A stretch of DNA of 64,000 nt from Gonapodya sp. JEL0774 (taxonomy: Eukaryota > Monoblepharomycota > Monoblepharidomycetes > Monoblepharidales > Gonapodyaceae): the NCBI GenBank assembly GCA_027604505.1, contig JADIIX010000009.1, positions 1-64,000 on the forward strand, given 5' to 3'. This document shows, piece after piece, positions 1 to 9,227 of the stretch (position 1 is the stretch's first letter; each line of letters begins with the position of its first letter). A program made the position numbers and the translations under genes. Under the pieces are notes generated by a model. It was not told the origin of the DNA. It did not search any database and saw only the letters and a list, made by a program, of their open reading frames with translations.

Positions 1-708
1 CAGAACGTAATCCCTACATTGATGATGAGGCAGAGGTTGAAGGAGGTGAAGATGGATCCGAAGGTATGCATCCAAACACCTGTTACTTCTACTGTTTGGT
101 CTGTTCAACTGCTGTGTTTTGCAGGTAGTCACACCGATGAAGAGACCGCATCCGACAAGGATATGATCAACGATGGGGATGAAGGCGATGGTGACGATGG
201 TGATGAAGGTGAGGGTGACAAAGGGGATGAAATCGAAGGTGAAGGTCACCAGGCCGAGCCTGCGGATGTGGACGAGGGGGACAGTGAGGGGGAGAGCGAC
301 TACGATGGTAAGTTCACATTTTACTTTAACATGGCCGTTGTTGTTTAACATTGTCTATTTGGATGAAGATGCTCCGAAGCGTAAATCGACTCCACGGCCT
401 ACCCGACCTCCTGTCCAACCTCCCGCACCTGCAGCCAGGGGAGCTCACCGTCAACGTGCTCGGGAGTCAGACACTGGTGAGTACACATTCTTGCCCTGTT
501 GGTCGCTGCATGGTCTCTTCTTACTGTCTCTATTTGACTAGAACCCGAACCAAAGCGTCAACGCCTTGTACCAACACGGGGGGCAAACTGGAGTGGTCGC
601 GGGATGAGGAGAGGTAGTGCAAGTGGGAACACGCAAGGTAGTCGCGGGGGAAGGGGGAATGCAAGTGGGATACAGCTCAGAAGGGGTCGGAGCGCTGGGT
701 CTGTATAG
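1..708 (+). CDS. 3' end of an unidentified gene: acidic tract followed by a basic Gly/Arg-rich tail (partial)
   Basis: Four exons can be joined in one frame: 1-63, 125-307, 369-476 and 542-708, all with GT..AG borders and matching phases. The 5' part lies outside the window. The visible protein opens with NPYIDDEAEVEGGEDG, runs through a long Asp/Glu/Gly-rich tract, then a Lys/Pro/Arg-rich stretch (PKRKSTPRPTRPP), and ends in an RGG-like tail (RGMRRGSASG, RGGRGNASG) before TAG at 706-708. Acidic-then-basic tails of this kind occur in nuclear and nucleic-acid-binding proteins, but no catalytic domain is visible, so I give no function. CpG content is normal here, unlike the next 2.5 kb. The exon structure is well supported; the identity is unknown. 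Confidence 0.6.
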
Positions 709-1120
709 ACTTAAGACTTATATCATGGCATAGTTCTTCACTGAAATTAATATACTTTTGATACAAATATTTGTCTTCCATATTATTGATCTAGGGGTGG
801 GTGTGGTGACTTACAGGGTGGGGGGTGTAAAAAACGTGACAGATGAGAATGGTGACTGGGTTATGAGAGTTGCGAAGAGCCAGCCAGACAGACCATAGAG
901 GGCAAGTAACGGTGCAGTTAGGGCTCAGAATGTAAGTTAGATCTTGTATTGATGAAAATCCTGAGTGATTGTGATATTTTTGGAGTTTACAGCTTTGCAG
1001 GTGCTTCCTGCGCAGCAAGCCTTGGCAGGTGGGACCAAATACTAGCCTTAAGAATGCAATCAACAGTGGTAGGTATTTGTTTTAAGGTTTTAATAGCTGT
1101 GACTCGTATTATCCTTGTTA

Positions 1121-1805
1121 GGGGAATATGATAATGTCAAAACTGCTGTAACAAATATTCAGAAAGTGCTACAAGAGTTTAAAGTTAAACCAGTTCCGCA
1201 GCTGGCATCTGCACCTCTATCTCCATCAGAACAGAAGATTCATGATGTCCCTGAAGTGGTTGAGAGTGAAGAAGATTATGACAAACCTGACAATGGTTTG
1301 TCTTCTAAATCTAAAGCTGATGTTAAGAAGAAAGCAAAATCAGTAAGTAACCTTTAGTAAGGTGATTTATACGCTTGAATTCAGATCTTTGTGTGATTGC
1401 ATTCTAAGAGTCTTCAATTTATGTTTAAGGAGGATCAGCAAGTAGATGTAAAAGGAAAATCTGTTGATAGAGAGTACACCCAGCCCTTTGACACTCCAGA
1501 TGTCATCATGGAGTACCACAAAGGTCATCTAGCAAAAGAAGATCATAAAGCAGGACTAACCCCAAAGAAGTACCTTTCAGCTTTGTATTGTATTTTCAGA
1601 GGTTCTGTGAAAGATGTCCATTTATATTCCTTAACCAGAGAATGTTATCAACTTTTGAAGAAAGATGGCATACTACTCTGGGTGAGTTGAATGTCTTGCA
1701 TTCCTGATACTCTTTGATTGACGCAGTTTTCAATTAATTAGTGCCCTGGTTCTGTTGTGGTCTGTGGAACCAAAAGACCAAGTAGTCTGTATACAAGACT
1801 TTAAC
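1121..1805 (+). CDS. hypothetical protein, exons of an unidentified gene (5' end not found)
   Basis: Three exons join in phase: about 1121-1342, 1430-1681 and 1743-1805, ending in TAA at 1803-1805. The introns 1343-1429 (GTAAGT..AAG) and 1682-1742 (GTGAGT..TTAG) are of normal size. The peptide starts with EYDNVKTAVTNIQKVLQEF, has a Ser/Lys-rich middle, then a more ordered stretch containing DTPDVIMEYHKGHLAKEDH and YLSALYCIFRGSVKDVHLY. I do not recognise the family. There is no clear start codon; an upstream exon near 950-1070 is possible. CpG is depleted throughout, so this may be a decaying or methylated gene, possibly part of an old mobile element. It lies about 1.4 kb from the copia LTR. 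Confidence 0.35.
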
Positions 1806-2164
1806 AAAGATGCAAGTCTTGCAAGGCTTACTCCTGCTCCATTCACTCTTTATTGGAATGGAGGAGACACCTTTTCAGCACCACAAATATTCTTGTTGGC
1901 CTCAAAAGGGGTGGATTTCAAATTTTCAAATAGGCAGGTGGCTTCAAAAGTCAAATGAGAGGTTTCCAGGTCACCAATTGTCTTTGAGGCTGTGAGAACC
2001 ACAGAAAATTTCCCCAAAAAGACAGCTTGTGGATCATCTAAGCTTGAGCCCAGAGTCTTTGAGAGTCTCACCTGAGGTTAGGCAGTTGTTGTCACAGTTC
2101 TTGTTTGCTGTTTGATGTGTGTACCTGAGCTCCTGTTTCATCTAGCAAATGTTCAGCTACACAA

Positions 2165-2596
2165 GTGTCCTCTTCTAAAGCTTCTAGTTCAATGTTGATG
2201 ACAAGTCTGATAGTCCAGATCAAACCTACTGGCAAAAACAGCAAACTGTCTGCACCTGTCACTACTAATAGTGATGCTATGGATATTGATGATGAGGTGG
2301 ATGAATTAGAGGAGAATTCAGACAACAGTGAAGATGAATTGGTGAAGAAGATGTACGATGAGAAATTGGGGAATACAACACAAGCAGTCAATTTGGGGGT
2401 TGAGCACATTGAACAACAGCCACTTAAGCAAGTTGGAAGACCCTCTAGAAGGAAGGTCCAAAGTGAGGATGATGAAGACCTTGAAGAAGGATCACCTGCA
2501 TCCATTAGAAGGAGTGCAAGAGGGCATCCAGGAATGAGAAGGAGGAGGATAATGAAGTATTGTCAAAAGGGAAGAGGAATATTTCAGCAGATGTAA
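2165..2596 (+). CDS. hypothetical acidic/basic ORF, possibly a gene fragment
   Basis: A 143-codon open frame with a compositionally ordered product: a Ser-rich start, an acidic run (MDIDDEVDELEENSDNSEDE), then a basic stretch with an AT-hook-like core (VGRPSRRK), another acidic run and an Arg-rich end (GMRRRRIMK). Such low-complexity proteins are often nuclear. No family is recognised and no splice-linked partner exon is certain. It lies in the CpG-depleted block, so it may be a remnant. An overlapping minus-strand ORF (2092-2505) is Ser/Thr-rich and most likely its shadow. Confidence 0.3.
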   Translation: MSSSKASSSMLMTSLIVQIKPTGKNSKLSAPVTTNSDAMDIDDEVDELEENSDNSEDELVKKMYDEKLGNTTQAVNLGVEHIEQQPLKQVGRPSRRKVQSEDDEDLEEGSPASIRRSARGHPGMRRRRIMKYCQKGRGIFQQM

Positions 2597-3223
2597 GCCC
2601 TGTAAGGAAGAGGGGATGGGTCAACAGGTGGGGCACCTCCCCCCCCACAAGGCTCCACCTGATGTGCGTCAATTTTTCTGTATGAGGTTGATGTTGCTCA
2701 AGAGGGAAAATGATGACTGCAAGTGGATACTTTAATATTGTTGTATGCCCAAGTGTGAAGAGTTCTCTATGCCTCCTATATTCTTCGGAAATAAGGCAAT
2801 ACACATCCTCCTTACCAATTGTTTGGACGTACTCTTCAATCTCCATCTAGGGCTTGACACATTTGGTCCGCCCCCCAGTGGGAACAAATTTTGCGACAGA
2901 GGTACCGAGAACCGTAGTGGTTGTAGTGGAGGTGGAATGAACAGGGGTGAAGGAAACTGGAGATCAGAACAGTGGTTGTGGAGGAAGTGGACGTGGTGGC
3001 TGTGGTTGTTTCTACACAAGGGTGTACTTTGCAGAACAGGATTGCAAGGATGGGTATGACATAGATGGCAATGTAGACAAGGAGGAGAATACAGAGGATC
3101 TTTCTCAGTATTCACATTGCAAGTCCAATTTTGCAGATCGTGTTGTACCATCAGTTAGCGGAATGGAGGCCCCATCTGCAGATTTACATCTTTGTGGCAC
3201 TGTGGCATAGCATTGCCACACTT

Positions 3224-3228
3224 GGCTG
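3224..3228. repeat. target-site duplication, left copy
   Basis: The pentamer GGCTG lies directly left of the left LTR and again directly right of the right LTR at 8136-8140. A 5-bp duplication is the usual product of Ty1/copia integrase and fixes the element borders to the base. Confidence 0.9.
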
Positions 3229-3481
3229 TGTCAAAGTCCTCTCTTAGCGGTAGTGGTGTTCAAGCAGAGGTTTCCCTTTTGATCAACTTATCTTGTAGAG
3301 TCTCCAAAATACAATATAGTTTTCTTATCTTTTATACTGCTCACTCGCCCTCATAGCATATGTAATCTAAATGCATTAGCTCGTGTGAACTCGCCATTGC
3401 CCTCGCCATGCTTCCCTCGCCATGCTTCCCTCGCGATCAGACTCAGCGTCCAACACAGTCGCACAGCTGCGACTTCTAACA
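3229..3481 (-). repeat. 3' LTR of the copia element (253 bp)
   Basis: Direct repeat of 7897-8135. In element orientation it begins TGTTAGAAGTCGCAG and ends GACTTTGACA. It carries one more copy of a 14-bp unit (CGCCATGCTTCCCT on the plus strand, near 3405-3440) than the other LTR, and differs by three substitutions, two of them CpG transitions. Confidence 0.95.
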
Positions 3482-3490
3482 CTCCCCCAG
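3482..3490 (-). other. polypurine tract (plus-strand primer site)
   Basis: Read on the minus strand, CTGGGGGAG abuts the 3' LTR. This is the expected place and composition for the RNase H-resistant primer of plus-strand synthesis. Confidence 0.7.
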
Positions 3491-3505
3491 CAGCCAGCGA
3501 CTGAG

Positions 3506-6500
3506 TTACGGTTTCATCCTGAACACACCTAATCCAGCTCTAAGCTTCTCGAACAATTGCTTCGCCAATGGTTTGGTTAGAATGTCTGCAACGTTGTCTG
3601 CGCCAGGAACATGTTTCACCTCCACATTGCCATTCCTAACTTCATCTCGAATCCAAAGATCCCGAAGAGCAATATGTTTCGTCCTTCCGTGGGAAATATC
3701 GTGATTGACCGCGATCTTCAATCCTGTCTCGCTGTCCGAGTAAATAAGAGTTGTGTCGGAGTTGCTGATCAGGTCGGTGTAGATGCTCCGAAGGTACGCC
3801 GCCTGACGAGCAGCCTCGGTCATCGCGTACAGCTCCGCTTCTGTCGTAGAAAGTGCCACAAGTTTTTGACGTTTGCTGGCAAACGAAATTGCTGCTCCAG
3901 CTAACTTGAAGATATAGCCGGAGGTTGACTGTCTTGAGGGATCGCTCCCCCCAGTCTGCGTCTGAGAACCCTCTCAACACCACCTCTTCCTGAACTTTGT
4001 AACAGAGCCCGTAATCCAAAGTACTCTTAATATAGCCGAAAATCTTCCTCACGCCCTCCCAGTGCCATTCACTGAATCGATCCTGGAATCTTGCAAAATA
4101 ACATGTCGCAAAAAGAATGTCAGGTCGAGTTCCCTTTGCCAACCACAGAAGACTTCCGATTGCCTCGCGATATGGAATATGTGCAAATCGTGCTCGATTT
4201 TCACCGGGAATTGTGCTGTGATCCTCATGGAGATCCTTCAGGTCGATCATTGGTGTCCTCCAACTCCGGACCGACTCCATCCCGAATTCTTCAATCAATT
4301 TGCTGGCAAATCGTTGCTGATGCACCCAAATTGCCCTATCTGCGAATTCGAACTGCCATCCGAGAAAAGCTTCCAGTGGCCCAATTTCTTTCATGTCGAA
4401 TCGCGCCTTCAATATCTCCTTGGCCTCAGCAATACCACCACTTCCGCGTTTTTCTACCATGAGCATGTCATCAACGTGGAACAAAAGAAAATGTGTCGTA
4501 TCAGAGCTGATGAAGAGACATGGATCTTTTTCCGCCGGTTTGTAACCATTCTGAACGAGATAGTCCGCCAAGGTTTGATTCCACAGCAGCGGACTCCGCT
4601 GAAGACCATATAGCGGTTTCTTCACTTTCAACTTCGCGCCATCCTCGAGAGCGAATCTGTCCAGAATGTAACTTGGAATTCCCTTCGGCAGTTGCACTGT
4701 GACACGTGCATTGGGATAGACTTCATCAGATTGAAGAAATGCCGTGTCGAAGTCAATCTGTTCCACTTTCCACCCATTCACAACTGCGAGGGAAATCAAC
4801 ATGCGAAGCGATTCTGTCTGAGCAACAGGCGAGTAATTGTCCATTCCCTCGTCGTTCTTTTCCTGATAACCGCGTGCAACAAGTCTCGCCTTGAACTTTG
4901 TCTTTCCCTGAGGCAGCAACTTCTCTGTCAATACAAATCGACATTCCACAGCTTTTGCCTCCGACTCCGATTCGTCCAGCTTCTCGAATACGCCGTACTT
5001 GTCAAGTTTTTCCATCTCGGTTTCTACTGCGCCGAAATACTCTTCTGGAATGTTTGCGTTCACAACAAAAATGCATTCCTCATCCAACGCGAGCCAGTCA
5101 ACAGCGTCAGTAATTTCTCCATAGAAACTCGGAATTTTCGCAGCCCTTGGTATTTTCGTGCGTGCTGGTAAGTTCGCCCATTTGTTTGCCTTTGATGGGG
5201 CGCGGGGTACAGACGGCTGTGGTGCCTGTGGCTTGTCAGGTGTCCTCACCAATTCCGCCCGAACTTCACCATCTCCCCCAGACAACCGCGCCGCATCGTC
5301 CGCGTCAGCGACACGTTCCTTCCCCTTCCTCAAACCATCTTGCGGCTCCGGAAGGTCCCTCTCGCGGTTCTCAAGCTCTGGTGACGATGACGTGGCGGTT
5401 GGCAGGTCGTCGACATCTGGAAGTTCGTCTTCCTCAGGATCGTTGTCGTCATGGGAAATCTGAGGGTAGTTCTTTCGAACGTGAGTTGCTTCGTCGAAAA
5501 CCGTGTCTCGAGTGCTTCCAATGAATATCTTCCCAGTCGACCTTTCCAGCAATCGATACCCCTTCATCCCATCTGTCCCCGCGTATCCCACCATCACCAA
5601 TTTCATGGATTTTGAATCGAGCTTCTTCCTTTTGCCGTCGTGGATTTGAAGGTAAGCGTCGCATCCGAAAATACGAACGTGGCTAATGTCCGGTTTTCTC
5701 CCGCAGAAAACCTCGTCCGGAGTCTTCCCATGCTTCTCAATGACCGTGCGATTCCTCACGTAAACGAAAGCGTCCATTGCCTGGAGCCAATGCCGTTTTG
5801 GGAGTCCTGATGATGCCAATAAGGTGCGAGTTCCCTCTCCCACTGTGCGGTTCATGCGTTCTGCGACCCCGTTCTGCTCAGACGTATCTGTCACAGTCTT
5901 AAAGACTTGAATTCCTTCCTTTTCTAGACGTCCAGCGAATATATGCGACATAAATTCGCCGCCCTTGTCAATTTGAACCACTTGAAGTTTCTGGCCGGTC
6001 TGGCGTTCCCCCCAGGTTCTCCACGCATCAAACACTTTGACAGCGTTGCCCTTCTGAGTGAGTCCGTAAGTCCACACCTTTCTACTGAAATCATCCACGA
6101 TTGTTAACCAGAATTTCGCCCGTTCTGCTGACAGAGTATTCGCTACGCCCACATCCATATGTGCCAGGCCCAGGACACGAGTTGAGCGCGGACCATCAGA
6201 AGTGTTCCAATTGGAATGACGGTATGTTTGCTTTCCTTCCATGCATGGCTGACAGACGAGCACAATGTCCGCTGGAGTTTTGATGTTTACACCGCTAACA
6301 TGACCTCCGCTGATTGTCTTCCAGATCCTCTCCGGAGATTGGTGACCAAATCGCTCGTGCCAAAGGATTGCAGGATTCACAGTCGAAGCAGTGTCCGACA
6401 TGCTGATAAGTAGGCTGTCTGGATTGGCACCGAGGTGAGTGGGGTATCCTTGAACTGCATAAAGCCGAGTCCCCGGGATTTGCTTAATGAAGCATACATG

Positions 6501-7160
6501 CGCACCGTCCTTCTTGATTTCCAGGTTGTGCCCTTTCCCCACAACCTCACAGTTCTTGTCACCGAAAGCTGCATGAGACACGACCTTGATATGCAGCGCA
6601 GGAGCATAGAATGCATCGGTGAGTTGTAGTGTTCCTGATGGCTTTCCCGCTTCATCCACAGTAGTTATCTTCATTGTCCCAATTCCAGCCACTGAGAGCT
6701 TCTCTCCCCCAGGAATTGTTACCGATAACTTTTCCACCAGCCGCAACGTGTCAAAGTCCTCTTGCTGCCAAGACATACTCCGAGTTGCACCAGAATCCCA
6801 GATGAGTTCACCTGCGGGTCGTTTGCCAAAATCATGCGCCCGAGATGCGAAGGTGAATACTTGGTTGTCCATTTGATCGACGAAACCAACGCTCTTCTTC
6901 CCCTTCCCGGTCCTTTCACCACCACCTTTTTCCTTGCTGCCACTGCCTCCTCCACCTTCCTTTCCTCGGTTATCACCCTGCCGTGAATCTTTCTTACGGC
7001 AGTCGCGCGCCATGTGTCCATACTTCTTGCAATAGTTGCAAGTTCCAGAGAAAGGTTTGGAGGCCGATTTGGATGAGCTTGACTGAGTTGAGTTGTGAGT
7101 TGCTGTGAACGCCTTCGCACCATCGTCCATTCCACCTTCTTCTCTTGCAAGTTGCTGTTC
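3506..7160 (-). pseudogene. copia pol region: CCHC knuckle, protease, integrase, reverse transcriptase, RNase H (frameshifted)
   Basis: This continues the Gag frame after the TGA at 7161-7163; the first Met after it is at 7130. Domains in order: a CCHC knuckle (CNYCKKYGHMARDC), an aspartic protease (IWDSGATRSM), the GAG-pre-integrase motif (ILWHERFGHQSPE), an integrase core (VDDFSRKVW, QIDKGGEF, NGVAERMNRT), a Pro/Asp-rich linker, reverse transcriptase (VARGYQEKND, KVEQIDFDTAFLQ) with the active site HVDDM in place of the common YVDDM, and RNase H. The main frame fails at FSDADWG, at a run of six G (plus-strand C run 3947-3952). RNase H resumes in another frame (MALSTTEAELYAM) and ends at 3506. 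One fewer G would restore continuity, so a homopolymer error or a true mutation are both possible. Confidence 0.9.
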
Positions 7161-7853
7161 TCACTCCACCAGTAGCATGCGGAGGGTTTCAATCTTCAAC
7201 TCACCCTTCGCATGCAAGAGTCCTGCCATGTCAAGTTTCGAATCGTACTCCTTAGGTAGGCCACTTGCAAACCACTTCAGCGCTTCTCCAACACTGTAAT
7301 CACGACTCTCCATCTCACACAGCTGCCGCGCCAAGCTCCCCTTCTCCGAAAGGTATGACAGCATGGATTCGCCGACCCGAAGATTCCGCTTATTGAGTTC
7401 GCGGTGGATTGAGATAGAGTGCGACACAACGTTCGGCCTGAACGTTTGGATGATTGCTTGATAGAAGAGTGCGGCGGTGTAGGATCGGGGGTCCGTAGGT
7501 AAGTGCTCCCTAGTTACTGATAGCAGCGTCTCGTCGATTGCTGCGATGAGTAGCACTTGTGCTGACCTATCTTTGCCGAGCCACTCTTCATCTGTAGGTG
7601 CCCTAGCTGTCACTGTCGTTCCTGACACTGGATCCACGACAGGCTCTGCCGTGGAGCTTGATGCAGCCACCGCTGCAGCCACCACAGTGGCCCTGGGAGC
7701 TCCAGTCACCAAAGGTCGAGACACCTCCCCGAGCATGTACTCCAATACACCCTGTTGAATTGCCACCACGCTGAGTGCCATCCTCCAACTGTCGAAATCA
7801 CCACCGATCTTCAACTTTGTCCCAACGAATTTGATGTTCGTGTTGGTGGCCAT
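7161..7853 (-). CDS. copia Gag-like protein (230 codons before an in-frame TGA)
   Basis: The first ATG after the 5' LTR is at 7853, 43 bp inside the internal region. The product has the helix-rich composition of copia Gag (UBN2-like): an N-terminal segment with FDSWRMALSVVAIQQGVLEY, then HSISIHRELNKRNLRVGES, SYLSEKGSLARQLCEME and ALKWFASGLPKEYDSKLD. The frame stops at TGA (7161-7163) but stays open beyond it in the same frame through the CCHC knuckle and pol. Copia elements normally make one Gag-Pol polyprotein. The TGA is therefore either a point mutation (for example from CGA or TGG) or a programmed leaky stop that would raise the Gag:Pol ratio. The sequence context alone cannot decide. Confidence 0.8.
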   Translation of the reverse strand: MATNTNIKFVGTKLKIGGDFDSWRMALSVVAIQQGVLEYMLGEVSRPLVTGAPRATVVAAAVAASSSTAEPVVDPVSGTTVTARAPTDEEWLGKDRSAQVLLIAAIDETLLSVTREHLPTDPRSYTAALFYQAIIQTFRPNVVSHSISIHRELNKRNLRVGESMLSYLSEKGSLARQLCEMESRDYSVGEALKWFASGLPKEYDSKLDMAGLLHAKGELKIETLRMLLVE

Positions 7854-7896
7854 TGACGGTGAGTTCTCAGATACGAAGAGCTTCGCACTGTAAATG

Positions 7897-8135
7897 TGTC
7901 AAAGTCCTCTCTTAGCGGTAGTGGTGTTCAAGCAGAGGTTTCCCTTTTGATCAACTTATCTTGTAGAGTCTCCAAAATACAATATAGTTTTCTTATCTTT
8001 TATACTGCTCACTTGCCCTCATAGCATATGTAATCTAAATGCATTAGCTCGTGTGAACTCGCCATTGCCCTCGCCATGCTTCCCTCACCATCAGACTCAG
8101 CGTCCAACACAGTCGCACAGCTGCGACTTCTAACA
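7897..8135 (-). repeat. 5' LTR of the copia element (239 bp)
   Basis: Direct repeat of 3229-3481 with one 14-bp unit fewer. On the minus strand it is followed by TTTACAGTGCGAAGCTC, which does not resemble the usual primer-binding site complementary to the 3' end of initiator tRNA-Met. Confidence 0.95.
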
Positions 8136-8140
8136 GGCTG
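8136..8140. repeat. target-site duplication, right copy
   Basis: GGCTG, identical to 3224-3228, next to the outer end of the 5' LTR. Confidence 0.9.
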
Positions 8141-9227
8141 CTGTGTGGGGCTCTCTCTCTCCCCTCCCTGGGGTGTCACCTCCCTTAGACTATTGCTTGT
8201 GGGGCCATCAGGGGACAGAGAATCAATCCTCTAAGTCTCAAACTTTACAAAATTTTGCCATGTCTAAACTAGATTAGCTGATTCCACATAGAAGTGGTGC
8301 CTTGTGCAATACACCAAGTTGTGTACAGAAGGTCATCCAATTGAACGACCCATGGTCCTCTCCATCAGCATCACACTCCTCTGGTTCTCTTGGCCATCTC
8401 TCCACCAGGGCATGACAACCTGTCCACATGACTCCATCTTGCGTATTGGAGTCAGCCTCAGCTGTGCTCACTGACAGATCACCCTTTGCACTCAGCCTTG
8501 CAGCCACTTACATTCCACCCTTGCACTCCAATTTTGCTTCTCACTTGAAGCTCTTTCACGCTCAAAGCAAATTAAAAAGGTAAATGGATTAAAAAGCTGT
8601 TGCGAGCTAGGTGGTCAGGAGTTTCACCCATATTGGGTTTATAGGTAGATTTGCTAATGATTCTAAACACCAGGTTCCTAGCTAGGAGATCCCTCGCCCT
8701 GCAGTCCACATGCGAAGTTACCAAATTGGGCATTTTTTAAGAGAATAAGATTTCACTTCCCTGACTAGTGACTATCAATCCTGTACATCATTTCTGATGA
8801 ATCTCCAATTTGTTTCCTTCCATGTCCCCCTTGTTGGCATTTGCTTGGTTGTGTCCCAATGAGTTCAATGTTGCAACAGTCATCACAAACTATCACGAAA
8901 TGAATTGGAACATACTGAAAAGCAAGAGTGGGTGCCCAACCCAGAAGATGCAGAGGGATGGAGACTCAGTTATCAAGAAATCAACTGGAGTAGAATGAAA
9001 AGCACCTGTGGGTGACAGGCCCAGAAGATACAGAGGAATGGAGACTCAGTCAAAACCTGCCAGATTGGGCTCAAATCATATTTCGCATAGTCTAAAAAAA
9101 CAAGGGGCCATTTCCTTCAACAATATGAAGCACGTTTATTACATCAGGAAACTATAAAATTTTGCCAGCATGTTTCGCCCTCTACAAAATGTTCTCTGTT
9201 GGAGCAGGACAACACATGTGATTTAAT
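8141..9227. other. intergenic, CpG-poor, with an 80-bp tandem duplication
   Basis: No ORF of interest. The stretch lies 3' of the nucleoporin gene, so it should contain its minus-strand polyadenylation region. It is AT-rich with very few CpG and includes the tandem repeat listed separately. Confidence 0.6.
8891..9050. repeat. two-copy tandem repeat, 80-bp unit
   Basis: Positions 8891-8970 and 8971-9050 align end to end without gaps and match at about 64 of 80 positions by hand count. Both end in the identical GATGGAGACTCAGT. No coding role is apparent. Confidence 0.85.

Larger units (their letters stand above)
709..3223. other. CpG-poor, AT-richer stretch with exon-like fragments
   Basis: After the TAG at 708 the base composition changes. 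CpG becomes rare (about 3 per 300 bases at 961-1260) and TG/CA is common. Two stretches look coding and are listed separately (1121-1805 and 2165-2596). A further ORF at 2947-3210 (+) is rich in Gly and Cys and carries no recognisable domain. Positions 709-1114, 1806-2164 and 2597-2946 hold nothing I can support. Confidence 0.5.
3229..8135 (-). mobile_element. Ty1/copia-type LTR retrotransposon, young, with two coding lesions
   Basis: A full-length element of 4907 bp in minus orientation. It has LTRs of 253 and 239 bp beginning TG and ending CA in element orientation, a 5-bp target-site duplication (GGCTG) and a purine tract next to the 3' LTR. The single gag-pol frame has the order Gag, CCHC knuckle, protease, integrase, reverse transcriptase, RNase H. 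Integrase before reverse transcriptase identifies Ty1/copia (Pseudoviridae). The LTRs differ by three substitutions and one 14-bp repeat unit, so insertion is recent. CpG content is high inside the element, in contrast to the depleted DNA on both sides. An in-frame TGA and a one-base frameshift interrupt the frame, so this copy is probably not autonomous unless both are assembly errors or recoding sites. Confidence 0.95.
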
